A stretch of 64,000 bases of DNA from CAZGXI01 sp964529715 (GTDB lineage: Bacteria > Chloroflexota > Anaerolineae > Aggregatilineales > Ch27), in assembly GCA_964529715.1 (NCBI GenBank), contig CAZGXI010000007.1, forward strand, positions 62,001 through 126,000. Reading direction: 5' to 3'. The position numbers and the translations under genes were made by a program. This document shows, piece after piece, positions 1 to 8,392 of the stretch. The first letter of the stretch is position 1; every line of letters starts with the position of its first letter. The notes beneath the pieces were generated by a model. That model saw only the letters and a list, made by a program, of their open reading frames with translations. It was not told where the DNA came from and made no database searches.

Positions 1-534
1 GATGCCCACGCAAGTCGTCTGGCCGATCCCGCGTTGGGTCAGGGCATAGATCGCCTCGTAGGTCAGCGTGCCGCTACGAGAGACGACCCCCACCGGCCCC
101 GGCATAGCGATGTGCCCCGGCATGATCCCCACTTTACACTGGCCGGGCGTCATCAGGCCGGGGCAGTTCGGCCCGATCAGGCGGCTGCTGCTGCGATCCA
201 ACACAGCGCGTACTTTCATCATATCCATCACCGGAATTCCCTCGGTGATAGCGACGATGAGCGGTATTTCTGCATCAATGGCTTCCAGGATTGCATCTGC
301 GGCGAACGGCGCAGGAACGAAGATCACCGTTGCATTGGCATCCGTCGCAGCTTTGGCCGCGCGCAGCGTGTCGAACACGGGCTTACCCTCGACCCATTCG
401 CCGCCCTTGCCCGGCGTGACGCCGCCCACAATATTCGTCCCGTAGCCGAGCATTTGGCGGGTGTGAAAAAGCCCCTGCTGCCCGGTAATGCCCTGGACGA
501 TCAGGCGCGTGTTCTTATCGATCAGGATAGCCAT
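1..534 (-). CDS. sucD: Succinyl-CoA ligase alpha subunit (partial)
   Basis: This is the N-terminal 178 codons of SucD; the C-terminal part lies beyond the left edge. SucD carries the CoA-binding domain and the phosphorylated histidine of succinyl-CoA synthetase, the TCA-cycle enzyme that makes ATP or GTP from succinyl-CoA. The translation begins MAILIDKNTRLIVQGITGQQ and continues with the glycine-rich CoA-binding region (VGGVTPGKGG). The fragment ends at GIGQTTCVGI, typical of the end of the CoA-binding half. The ATG directly follows the sucC stop codon with no gap, so the two subunits are almost certainly co-transcribed and translationally coupled. The active-site histidine cannot be checked because it is outside the window. 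Confidence 0.95.
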   Translation of the reverse strand, partial: MAILIDKNTRLIVQGITGQQGLFHTRQMLGYGTNIVGGVTPGKGGEWVEGKPVFDTLRAAKAATDANATVIFVPAPFAADAILEAIDAEIPLIVAITEGIPVMDMMKVRAVLDRSSSRLIGPNCPGLMTPGQCKVGIMPGHIAMPGPVGVVSRSGTLTYEAIYALTQRGIGQTTCVGI

Positions 535-1695
535 CTAGCGCGCCTCCTTCACCGCAGCAACGGCCTTCTGTGCTGCCTCAGACAGGGTAGCTGCCGTGAT
601 CATGTTGGGAATATCGGCTTCCTGCAACAAACGGCGGCCTTCTTCCTCATTCGTGCCCACCAGCCGGACGATTTTGGGAATATCCGTCTGAATTCCGCTG
701 AACGCCTCAATGACGCCTTTCGCCACCTCGTCGGCGCGTGTGATGCCGCCGAAGATGTTTAGCAGAACCGCCTTCACTTTCGGATCGGCCAGGATGATGC
801 GCAGCGCCGCCGCGACTTTTTCTGCATCTGCCCCACCGCCGATGTCAAGAAAATTGGCCGGGCCGATACCGTCTGCCTGGCCGTATAAAGCGGTCATATC
901 CATCGTCGCCATAGCCAGCCCCGCGCCATTGACCATGCAGCCGATCTGCCCATCCAGCTTGACGTAGCTGAGATCGGCCTCGCGGGCGCGGGTTTCCTCC
1001 GGTGGCTCAGCAGACGTATCGCGCAGGGCAGCCAGGTCGGGGTGGCGGAACAGCGCGTTGTCGTCAATACTCATTTTGCCGTCAACAGCGAGCAACTGGC
1101 CTTCCTGGGTAATGATCAGGGGATTGATCTCACACAGAGTCGCGTCGCTCTCCAGATAACAGCGATAGAGTCCCTGAGCGATTTTGCCGAACTGCCGCCA
1201 CAACGACCGAGGCAACACGATCCCACCGGCGATGTTGTTGACCTGATAATCGCGCAGGCCCAGCAGAGGATCGATCCACTCGCGGATGATTGCCTCTGGC
1301 TTGACGCGGTTGACCTCCTCGATGTCCATGCCGCCTTCGGCGCTGCACATGATGACCGGCTTGCGGGCGGCGCGGTCGTTGGTAATGCCCAGGTAAATTT
1401 CTTGCCGGATGTTGGAAGCGGGATCGACCAGCACCCGGCGAACAATATGCCCCCGGATATTCAGACCCAGAATGGCCTGGGCGCACTGCTCGGCTTCCGG
1501 CGGTGTTTTCGCCAGTCTGACACCGCCTGCCTTGCCGCGTCCGCCGGTGAGCACCTGCGCTTTGACGACGACAGGACCGCCGATTTCTTCTGCAATTTGG
1601 CGAGCTTCCAGGGGCGTTGTTGCCACACTGCCATGCGGGATGGGAATCCCGAACTCCTCAAAACGGAACTTGGATTGGTATTCGTGTAGATTCAA
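535..1695 (-). CDS. sucC: Succinyl-CoA ligase beta subunit
   Basis: A 386-residue protein of normal SucC length. It begins MNLHEYQSKFRFEEFGIP, the family's usual start, and continues with the ATP-grasp domain (VVVKAQVLTGGRGKAGGV, about residues 43-60) and the C-terminal ligase domain containing FLDIGGGADAEKV and NIFGGITRADEVA. The last of these is the segment that contacts the alpha-subunit phosphohistidine. SucC binds the nucleotide and succinate and works with SucD, whose gene follows immediately. A promoter-like sequence lies about 65 bases upstream. The reaction is the substrate-level phosphorylation step of the TCA cycle. Confidence 0.97.
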   Translation of the reverse strand: MNLHEYQSKFRFEEFGIPIPHGSVATTPLEARQIAEEIGGPVVVKAQVLTGGRGKAGGVRLAKTPPEAEQCAQAILGLNIRGHIVRRVLVDPASNIRQEIYLGITNDRAARKPVIMCSAEGGMDIEEVNRVKPEAIIREWIDPLLGLRDYQVNNIAGGIVLPRSLWRQFGKIAQGLYRCYLESDATLCEINPLIITQEGQLLAVDGKMSIDDNALFRHPDLAALRDTSAEPPEETRAREADLSYVKLDGQIGCMVNGAGLAMATMDMTALYGQADGIGPANFLDIGGGADAEKVAAALRIILADPKVKAVLLNIFGGITRADEVAKGVIEAFSGIQTDIPKIVRLVGTNEEEGRRLLQEADIPNMITAATLSEAAQKAVAAVKEAR

Positions 1696-1758
1696 CGGTT
1701 GCCTCTCCGGTTAACGTGGGCAAAGTGGGCACCTGTATTAAGGGGAACAGTCGGTGTC

Positions 1759-1788
1759 AGTATAACATTTTGCCCTGGATTGCTCCAA
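1759..1788 (-). promoter_or_regulatory. Putative sucCD promoter
   Basis: Read on the minus strand, TATACT (1764-1759) is a good -10 box and TTGGAG (1788-1783) is a weak -35 box at 18-base spacing. It lies about 65 bases upstream of the sucC start. The -10 is convincing, the -35 is not. Confidence 0.4.
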
Positions 1789-1829
1789 ATCCCACAGACG
1801 GCAGCGGCAGCAGGCAGGAAAAGCGCCGA

Positions 1830-3710
1830 TCACCGCGCTCCAACAGTGAATGTCGTCAGGAGCAACGCGCCGTCGATCTGGGAATCGCCCTGCACGGGGA
1901 GGCGGGTGGTATCCGGCCAGGCGTATAGCCCAACGGCCAGTGTATAGGTTCCCGGTGACAGATCGGGCGGCAAGGGAATAGCATAGCGATCCTCGATCAC
2001 ATCGCCCGCACGCCAGGAATTGGTCGGAGAGGCCCCACCACGCGGTTCGGCGTCCGTCTGGGCGACCAACTGCCCGGCATCGTTGAGGACATAGTTACCC
2101 ACCGTGTAGCGGGCAGGTGGAACTGCCAACGCTTCCCACCGCAGCGACAGGCGCAGCACATCGCCCGGCAGCGCGTGGTCCGGCGCCAGACGATAGCCCG
2201 TCAGTCGGATGCTCTCGCCGAACTGCGTATTCATGGGGATTAACGGCGCGGCATCCTCGCCCAGTACATACAACGACACCGTACCGCCGTCATAGGAGAA
2301 AAAACGCTGCCGGAAGCCGTGTTCCGCCAGCCAGGTGGGAACCAGGCGCATCGAGTCATAACCGATGGGGTCGCCATATTCCACCAGCCAGATGCGCGTC
2401 GCCTCTCCCACCACCTGCGCCAGGTAGGCGTCGGTGCGCGGGCTGTTGATTTCCGCCGTGCTGAGGACGCTGTTGGGCACAGCCGGCGGCGCATAATAAC
2501 CACGCAGCGCCATCTGTTGTTCATTGCTGAAAAGAATCAGATCGCCCGGCGCGGCCTCCGCTGCAATCATGCGCATCGCACCGGCATAAGTGATCTGTGC
2601 TTCCGATAGGCCGACAGCCAGGCGGAGATTGCCTGCCAGCCCTCCGACGACGAACAGCCCGCCCAGCATCAAGCCAGCCAGGAAGCACCTTCGAGCGCCA
2701 CGGTAGATTCCCCAGGCCACCAGAAAGAGAAAGGCCGCACTCCCGGCAATGGCGAACCGCTCGTGAAAGAACGGCATCAGCGGGTCCATCAACGCGACCA
2801 GCAGCAAGGTCAACCCGACCCAGCCGCCCAGCAGCATCCCCTGCCAACGGGCAGAACGCCACGCCGCCCACAGGCCGATGCCCGCAGCGATCAGCCCAGC
2901 CAACAGCGCCAGCACTGGCAGGAAACCCGCCATATCCGACTCGCCGGCAGTCCACGAGCGCAGGCTTTGCCCCCAGATGTCCACAACCCGTTCCGGCAAC
3001 AGGGCATAACCGCCCCGCGATCCGCCGCGTTCCAGGATAAACGGCGCCTGGACGACAACCCAGGGCAGGTAAAGGAGCGCCAGAAGCGCCTGTCCGCCGA
3101 TCCAGCGGAGGCGGCGTCCACGCCAGGGTGCGCCGAACAGGGCCACCACGTTCTGCGCGGCGATCACCCAGAAGGCGTTGTAGTGGGCGCACATCGCCGC
3201 CAGCGTGATGCCCAGGTAAAACAGCCAGACGGCGCGGCCCGGCTTTTGCGTCAGAGCGACAAAAGCGAGCACGCTGAGGGCGCTGGTCAGGACCAGCAGG
3301 CTATACATGCGCAGTTCGCCGGCGTAGTAAACCTGCAAGGGCGAGACGGCCATGAGCAACAACACCAGCAACGCCACCGCCCTGCCAGCCAGCCGCCGCG
3401 CCAGGGCATACGTGACCGGCATGGCCAGCATCCCCAGGATAAGCGATCCAAAGCGGATCGGGAAGGGATCGATGCCCTGCACCGGGATCGTCAGCCCGGC
3501 CAGGCGAAGCCACAACGTCATCCACAGATGATATAACGGCGGGTGGGTATCGATGTTGGGCCGGATCATCTCCGCAACGGGAAGCTGCATCACCGCCACG
3601 CTGAACGCCTCGTCGCCCCACAGGTCACGCCCCGGCAGGCTGCCCACCCGCAGGCCGAACGCCAGCAATAGCACGCTCAGGATCACCAGGGCATCGCTTC
3701 CGTTGCGCAT
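1830..3710 (-). CDS. GT39-like membrane glycosyltransferase
   Basis: I place the start at the ATG giving MRNGSDALVILSVLLLAFGL (626 residues); the in-frame extension upstream is Ala/Gly/Arg-rich and has no membrane character. The protein has about ten hydrophobic segments and the acidic pair D33-E34 in LWGDEAFSV, in the first outward loop. This is the usual catalytic signature of GT-C enzymes of the dolichyl-phosphate-mannose:protein mannosyltransferase type. THPPLYHLWMTLW about 20 residues later also fits the family. The last 120 or so residues form a soluble beta-rich domain that also ends the protein at 14885-17344, with LPPDLSPGTYTLAVGLYAW near the end. It probably transfers a sugar from a polyprenyl carrier to an acceptor outside the membrane; donor and acceptor are unknown. 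Confidence 0.75.
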   Translation of the reverse strand: MRNGSDALVILSVLLLAFGLRVGSLPGRDLWGDEAFSVAVMQLPVAEMIRPNIDTHPPLYHLWMTLWLRLAGLTIPVQGIDPFPIRFGSLILGMLAMPVTYALARRLAGRAVALLVLLLMAVSPLQVYYAGELRMYSLLVLTSALSVLAFVALTQKPGRAVWLFYLGITLAAMCAHYNAFWVIAAQNVVALFGAPWRGRRLRWIGGQALLALLYLPWVVVQAPFILERGGSRGGYALLPERVVDIWGQSLRSWTAGESDMAGFLPVLALLAGLIAAGIGLWAAWRSARWQGMLLGGWVGLTLLLVALMDPLMPFFHERFAIAGSAAFLFLVAWGIYRGARRCFLAGLMLGGLFVVGGLAGNLRLAVGLSEAQITYAGAMRMIAAEAAPGDLILFSNEQQMALRGYYAPPAVPNSVLSTAEINSPRTDAYLAQVVGEATRIWLVEYGDPIGYDSMRLVPTWLAEHGFRQRFFSYDGGTVSLYVLGEDAAPLIPMNTQFGESIRLTGYRLAPDHALPGDVLRLSLRWEALAVPPARYTVGNYVLNDAGQLVAQTDAEPRGGASPTNSWRAGDVIEDRYAIPLPPDLSPGTYTLAVGLYAWPDTTRLPVQGDSQIDGALLLTTFTVGAR

Positions 3711-3732
3711 GGCTTGTCTCCCCCAACGAAAA

Positions 3733-3769
3733 GCGTCCCGCGCCTCAGGCTGAGGGATCGTCGGGACGC
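3733..3769 (-). terminator. Hairpin after the sigma/anti-sigma pair
   Basis: The outer arms GCGTCCCG and CGGGACGC enclose a second perfect stem, CCTCAG-G-CTGAGG. The structure sits between the putative anti-sigma gene and the downstream glycosyltransferase start. It has no clear U-run, so it could be a terminator or a processing or attenuation structure. Confidence 0.5.
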
Positions 3770-3802
3770 CGCCGCATGTCGAATCTTGGGCTGCCGCCAG
3801 AC

Positions 3803-4207
3803 TTACGCGGCGCTCTCGCCCGCAGCCTCCGCCCGACTCGCCAACGTTTCCAGGAGGTGAGACAGCGACCGCGCCGTGATCAGCAACACGCCCGCCGTCA
3901 GGGTCAGCCCGCCGATTCCGGCAGCCAGCTTGACACGCGGCGGCATGTTCTGCACCCGCCCCCACAGCGTGCGCGTCGCACGCTTATGTCCGACCAGTTC
4001 GCGGTACAGATCATCAACAAAGGACGCTGCCGGCGACACCGTCACCAGCACTTCGTGGAGTTGATCAGCCAGCGCGGCCAGGTCGCGCGCCTGCTCCGCC
4101 GCGACGCCATAGCGGGCCAGCAGCACATCCAGTGGGGCGACGCCACTGGCGTAATCGTTGAGCAGATCGGCGATCCGATAATCTTCCGGGATAAACGTTT
4201 GGGGCAT
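3803..4207 (-). CDS. Putative membrane partner of the ECF sigma factor
   Basis: A 134-residue protein starting 12 bases after the ECF sigma gene stop. It has a soluble N-terminal region of about 90 residues and one hydrophobic segment (VKLAAGIGGLTLTAGVLLI, about residues 93-111) followed by a short tail. A small single-pass protein directly after an ECF sigma gene is the usual arrangement for an anti-sigma factor, and that is the basis for the call. I do not see the HxxxCxxC zinc motif of the ZAS anti-sigma family, so if it binds the sigma factor it belongs to another type. The orientation of the soluble part is not certain. Confidence 0.55.
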   Translation of the reverse strand: MPQTFIPEDYRIADLLNDYASGVAPLDVLLARYGVAAEQARDLAALADQLHEVLVTVSPAASFVDDLYRELVGHKRATRTLWGRVQNMPPRVKLAAGIGGLTLTAGVLLITARSLSHLLETLASRAEAAGESAA

Positions 4208-4219
4208 GAGTGGAGCACC

Positions 4220-4846
4220 TTACCTGAGTGACTTCTGGCGATGACGCCGCGACCCGCGATCCGAGATAGTGACTTTCTGTTGCAACTGACTCAATTCATC
4301 GCGCAGAGCAAGCAGCGTGCGGTGATACAACGACTTGACTGCGCCCTCGGTTCGATTCATGATCTCGCCGATCTCCGCGTTGGAGAGATGCTCGACATAC
4401 TTCAAGATCAACAACTGCTGTCGGTCCTCCGGCAAACTGCGGATGGCCGCTAACAAGGCTTCTCGCTCTTCCCCAGATTCGGCGCTGTGTTCCGGCGCTT
4501 CGCCGGGTAACTCGTTGCCGATATACTCTTCCAAAGAAATAATCTGGCGGCGGCCATGATCGCGGTGCCAGTTGGCGACCAGGTTGTGCGCAATCCGGTA
4601 CAACCAAGCCGAAAACGGGATGCCACGATCGGTATATGAGTCGATATGCGCCATCGCGCGATAAAACACCCGCGCGGTCAGGTCTTCAGCGTCGTGGTGA
4701 TTGTTGGTGCGGTAGTAGACGTAGTTGTAAATCTTTTTAACGTACCGCCGGTAGAGTTCACCAAACGCCTCCGGGTCGTGCCGCGCCCAGGCCACCAGTT
4801 GGGCATCCTCTGCCTGCCCATAATCTCGTCCAGGTGGCATTGTCAT
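4220..4846 (-). CDS. ECF-family RNA polymerase sigma factor
   Basis: A 208-residue protein from the ATG giving MTMPPGRDYGQAEDAQLVAW. A GTG four codons earlier is possible, but the ribosome-binding site AGAGGTG is correctly spaced only for the ATG. Region 2 is clear: DPEAFGELYRRYVKKIYNYVYYR, then HDAEDLTARVF and FSAWLYRIAHNLVANWHR. Region 4 follows near the C-terminus with LPEDRQQLLILKYVEHLSNAEIGEIMNRTEGAVKSLYHR, a helix-turn-helix that would read a -35 element. The sigma factor presumably controls an envelope response together with the membrane protein encoded next to it. Its own promoter region is shared with the divergent gene at 5010. Confidence 0.92.
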   Translation of the reverse strand: MTMPPGRDYGQAEDAQLVAWARHDPEAFGELYRRYVKKIYNYVYYRTNNHHDAEDLTARVFYRAMAHIDSYTDRGIPFSAWLYRIAHNLVANWHRDHGRRQIISLEEYIGNELPGEAPEHSAESGEEREALLAAIRSLPEDRQQLLILKYVEHLSNAEIGEIMNRTEGAVKSLYHRTLLALRDELSQLQQKVTISDRGSRRHRQKSLR

Positions 4847-4902
4847 CGTTAAAAACACCTCTTACGCTCAAAGGTTGCGCTCTACGCCGCATTTGAATGG
4901 CG

Positions 4903-4964
4903 AGTATACCCCACGCCATATACGAAAACACCCAGGCGACGGTTGTCGTTAGCATGGGTATACT
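4903..4964. promoter_or_regulatory. Symmetric divergent promoter region
   Basis: The arms AGTATACCC (4903-4911) and GGGTATACT (4956-4964) are an exact 9-base inverted repeat. Each arm contains a TATACT -10 box pointing outward, one toward the ECF sigma gene and one toward the secreted protein at 5010. I see no strong -35 boxes at the usual spacing. Shared or autoregulated control of the two genes is inference. Confidence 0.45.
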
Positions 4965-5009
4965 TGAAAGCGTCGCGTCCTGTTCATCGCAGACCGCAAG
5001 GAGTATTCG

Positions 5010-5828
5010 ATGCTCAAAAAGCTGGCTTGGCTCACGCTGTGCGTGTTTTTCCCGGCTATTCTGGCGTGGAACTCCCCCATCGCCGCGCAGGAAAACCTGC
5101 GCCTGCAAGAGCTACAGGTGCGGCTATGGCCGGAATATGACCGGGCAGCGTTGCTAGTTATTCTGGAGGGAACACTAGCGAACACGGCCTCTTTCCCCGT
5201 CACGCTCAGCCTGCGCATCCCGGCGCGTGTGCCTGCGCCGTTTGTCGTCGCCGCGCTACCGGCTCCGACCTCGACAGCCATCGATGAGGTCGAGTACGAG
5301 AATGCGGCGGCAGGCGAATGGCGCACGATCACGTTTCAGGCGGGCGGGCCGCGCTTCCAACTCGAATATTACGACTCGCTGGCGCGCCAGGGCGACGCGC
5401 GTGCGCCGTCGTTTACCTGGCCGGGGGATTACGCGGTGGACAGCCTGCTGATCCAGCTTCAGCAGCCGCCCCACACCGACAGCCTCTCGATCACGCCACA
5501 ACTGCCCCAGGCGCGAGTCAGTTCCAGTGACAACCTAACCTATCATACAGGCACATTCGGCCCCTTGGCTGCTGGGGAGACCTTTACTATTCAGATACAA
5601 TATACGCGCAGTGAAGACGGGCTGACGGCAGACCTGCTCAGCGCGCTCCAATCGAGCGGGAACACGGCAACGTCAGGCAGCGCGCCCGCCGCCGAGCAGA
5701 ACAGCGCGTTCGGGCAGACCGAAATCCTGATCACGGCAGCGGTGGCGGTGGTGTCGTTCCTGCTCGGCGCGGCCTCGATGCGCCTGGCGATCAACTGGCA
5801 GACCAGTCGTCGCTCTTCCCGAAAGTAA
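5010..5828 (+). CDS. Secreted membrane-anchored protein of unknown function
   Basis: I do not recognise this 272-residue protein. It has a signal peptide (MLKKLAWLTLCVFFPAILAW, likely cut after SPIAAQ), a beta-rich extracellular region of about 200 residues, and a C-terminal membrane segment (about 240-262, ITAAVAVVSFLLGAASM) ending in a basic tail. It would therefore be anchored with most of its mass outside the cell. AAGGAG lies just before the ATG. It is divergent from the ECF sigma gene and shares its control region, so it may be a target of that sigma factor. This link is inference. Confidence 0.7.
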   Translation: MLKKLAWLTLCVFFPAILAWNSPIAAQENLRLQELQVRLWPEYDRAALLVILEGTLANTASFPVTLSLRIPARVPAPFVVAALPAPTSTAIDEVEYENAAAGEWRTITFQAGGPRFQLEYYDSLARQGDARAPSFTWPGDYAVDSLLIQLQQPPHTDSLSITPQLPQARVSSSDNLTYHTGTFGPLAAGETFTIQIQYTRSEDGLTADLLSALQSSGNTATSGSAPAAEQNSAFGQTEILITAAVAVVSFLLGAASMRLAINWQTSRRSSRK

Positions 5829-5840
5829 AAGGGTTCATCA

Positions 5841-5875
5841 CAAGCGCGCAAAGACTTGCCCTTTTTGCGCGCTTG
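5841..5875. terminator. Bidirectional terminator hairpin
   Basis: The 12-base perfect arms CAAGCGCGCAAA and TTTGCGCGCTTG enclose an 11-base loop. It lies between the convergent ends of the 5010 gene and comEC, so it can terminate both. It belongs to a small family of similar sequences following minus-strand stop codons in this window (see findings). Confidence 0.7.
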
Positions 5876-5894
5876 GCAATCTTTGCGGTGCGTC

Positions 5895-8267
5895 CTAATT
5901 CCGCGAAGTCGAAATCCAGAGCATCTGCCCGTCGGTGGCGAATTCGACCGCGCCCTGCTCGTCGGTGCGGTACAAGGGTGTGTCGCCCAGGCGGGCCACC
6001 ACGTCGGCGGCGGGGTGGCCAAAGCGGTTGCCCGGATCGACCTGCACGACCGCGACCTGCGGGACGGCAGCGGCCAGAAACGCCGCGCCGGAAACACGAT
6101 TCGCGCCGTGCGAGGGCAATTGCAACACCGTGCCGTGCAAGTCCCGCCCGCTTGCCAGCAACGCCGCCTCCGCCGCTTCGTTCAGGTCGGGCATCAGCAG
6201 AAAAGATGCCTGCCCATAACTCACCCGCAGCACCAACCCCGCCGATTCCGGCTCGTCGCCAGGGCCGGGCGCGAGCTGTGGGTGCAGCACGTCCAGACGG
6301 ACCCCGTCGGACGTTTCCACCGCATATCCCGCTGTCACCGTTAGCACGGGAATACCGCGCCCGGTGATTGCCTGCTGCAAGGCGATGAAGTTCTCCGTGT
6401 CCGAAGCCTGTCCGTTCGCCAACACCTGCCGCACAACATAGCGTTCCAACACTGCCGGGACGGCGGCAAACTGTGCATCTTTGGGCTGTGTCAGAACCAG
6501 CAAATCGATCTCGCGCTCCCAGAACGGCAAGTGATCGCCCAGTGCGGTCAGCAGGCGCGTGGGATAGCGCCCGCCATCGATCAGAATGGTGGTGCCGTGT
6601 GGTGTCTCGATCAAGACGGCGTTGCTGTGCCCGGAGTCGAGAAAGCTCACATGCAGCAAGCCATCCGGCAATTGGAAGGCTGCGATCCACAGCAGAGCCG
6701 CCGTCGCTGCACCCGCCGCCAGCACCGCCAGCGCCGCGCCGCGACTTTGCAGCAGTGGCCGGACCTTCCTCAGCCAGGCAGGGCGCGTCCCACGCAGGAT
6801 GGCCCACAGCGCCACGCCCACGAAAAACAGAGCTACCAGACGCTCATCTACCCCTGTCGAAAGCGATGCGCCGGGCAGCCGGGCAAAAACGCGCACCACC
6901 TCCACTGTCCAGGCCAGGAACAGCCAGCTTACCCAGTAGACCGGCAGGGCCAGCGGCGCAACGACCAGCCCGATCAGCGTCGCCAGCCCGCCCAAGACCA
7001 AGATCGGCGGCTGGACAGGCAGGATCAGCAGGTTGACGATCAGCGATACCAGCGACACCCTCCCAAAATAGAGCATGATCAGCGGCAGTGTGGTGATCTG
7101 CGCCGCCAGAGAGACGATCAGCGGCTCGCTGAGCAGGCGCAACAGGCGCTCCGCCGTTTCCGCACGGAACAGTCGGGAGAACAGGCGGCGGAAGCCGTCC
7201 TCAAGCGGCGACGTGAACAGCGCCAGGCCGAGCACGGCAGCAAAGCTCAGTTGAAAGCCCACGTCCCACAGCACGAACGGATCCAGCGCGCTCATCACCA
7301 GGGCGGCGAAGGCCAGCGAAGCCGGGGTATACACCCGCCGACGGAACAGTGGCGCAACGATCAGCAAAATGCTCATGATCGCTGCACGCACGACCGACGG
7401 ACCTGCTCCCACAAAAAGTGTGTAGACCAGGATCGCCGCTGCGCTGATCGCCGTCGCCGTACCCCGCCGCCGGGGCAGAACCAGCTTCAGCGACCGGCTG
7501 AGCAGACTCGCCAGCAGAGTCATGTTGAAGCCGGAAATCGCAATGACGTGCGCCGCGCCGGTCAGGTTGAACGCCTCACGCACGTCCGGTGCGATGCCCG
7601 TCTCCACGCCAAGCAAGATACCGGTCAGCAGGGACGCCTGCGGCTCTGGCAGGGCAGCGGCAATCGTCTGCTGTGCCCGCCGCTTGAGTGAGAGCATGAC
7701 CTCCGTGAAGGCATCGCCGTGTCCCCGGCTCAGGATTTCGACCCCGGCATTGGGGATCAGGGTATAGACGCCCTGGCGGGCCAGGTAGTCCCGGTAGGAA
7801 AAATCGTCGAACTCCGGCGGCGTGAGGGGCGTGCCCGCGACGCGCACCCGATCGCCGTAGGCGTAGTCGCCGTAGCGGGGGGCCTGGACGAGCGCCGTCC
7901 CACGCACAACAACGGCATCCGCACCATCGGTCATCGAATCCATCGCCACACGCAGATTCACCTGCTGATCCCGCACATCCGGCTCGGCCACGATGATGCC
8001 TTCAAAGACGCGCCAGCCCTGGCCGTTGTAACTCGCCAGGGCGCCGGGACCGGGCGGCGCGTTGGCCAAGCCGATCCGCAGCGCCCCCAGCGCGCCCGCC
8101 GCAACGCAGACCAGGATCAGCCGCCGCGTTCGGTTCCTTCGGAAAAGCACCGCGCCAGCCGCAGACAACGCCGCCACCGCGAGCCATACGACTCCAGGCA
8201 TGTCGGCAGCATTCTGTCCCACGATGATGCCGGCGATCCAGGCGAGAGACAGGTAGATCAGGGTCAT
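5895..8267 (-). CDS. comEC: ComEC/Rec2-type DNA uptake channel protein
   Basis: The start is the ATG giving MTLIYLSLAWIAGIIVGQN (790 residues); the 15 residues upstream do not fit a membrane N-terminus. ComEC carries single-stranded DNA across the membrane in natural transformation. The order is two or three N-terminal membrane spans, an OB-like soluble part (about 70-200), the competence membrane domain (ISGFNMTLLASLLSRSL and PSVVRAAIMSILLI are characteristic), then a C-terminal metallo-beta-lactamase-like domain starting near VSFLDSGHSNAVLIETP. In that last domain the usual T-H-x-H-x-D-H metal site reads TQPKDAQ (minus strand of 6471-6491), so metal-dependent nuclease activity is unlikely. 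A comF gene is found elsewhere in the window (62136-62801). Confidence 0.9.
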   Translation of the reverse strand: MTLIYLSLAWIAGIIVGQNAADMPGVVWLAVAALSAAGAVLFRRNRTRRLILVCVAAGALGALRIGLANAPPGPGALASYNGQGWRVFEGIIVAEPDVRDQQVNLRVAMDSMTDGADAVVVRGTALVQAPRYGDYAYGDRVRVAGTPLTPPEFDDFSYRDYLARQGVYTLIPNAGVEILSRGHGDAFTEVMLSLKRRAQQTIAAALPEPQASLLTGILLGVETGIAPDVREAFNLTGAAHVIAISGFNMTLLASLLSRSLKLVLPRRRGTATAISAAAILVYTLFVGAGPSVVRAAIMSILLIVAPLFRRRVYTPASLAFAALVMSALDPFVLWDVGFQLSFAAVLGLALFTSPLEDGFRRLFSRLFRAETAERLLRLLSEPLIVSLAAQITTLPLIMLYFGRVSLVSLIVNLLILPVQPPILVLGGLATLIGLVVAPLALPVYWVSWLFLAWTVEVVRVFARLPGASLSTGVDERLVALFFVGVALWAILRGTRPAWLRKVRPLLQSRGAALAVLAAGAATAALLWIAAFQLPDGLLHVSFLDSGHSNAVLIETPHGTTILIDGGRYPTRLLTALGDHLPFWEREIDLLVLTQPKDAQFAAVPAVLERYVVRQVLANGQASDTENFIALQQAITGRGIPVLTVTAGYAVETSDGVRLDVLHPQLAPGPGDEPESAGLVLRVSYGQASFLLMPDLNEAAEAALLASGRDLHGTVLQLPSHGANRVSGAAFLAAAVPQVAVVQVDPGNRFGHPAADVVARLGDTPLYRTDEQGAVEFATDGQMLWISTSRN

Positions 8268-8392
8268 ATCGGGTCGAATATGAGGATAACCGGTGCAGGG
8301 CCATTCTAGCATCAGGCGAAAAACCGTGCTATGCTTGCCTCGATGAAACGGCCTTTACTGACCTTCTTTCGCCCCAGCCCGATAGAAAGCGA

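Noticed and set aside
6531..7691. 386-codon plus-strand frame opposite comEC
   Set aside because: Gln/Arg-rich translation without domain features, opposite a clear membrane protein.
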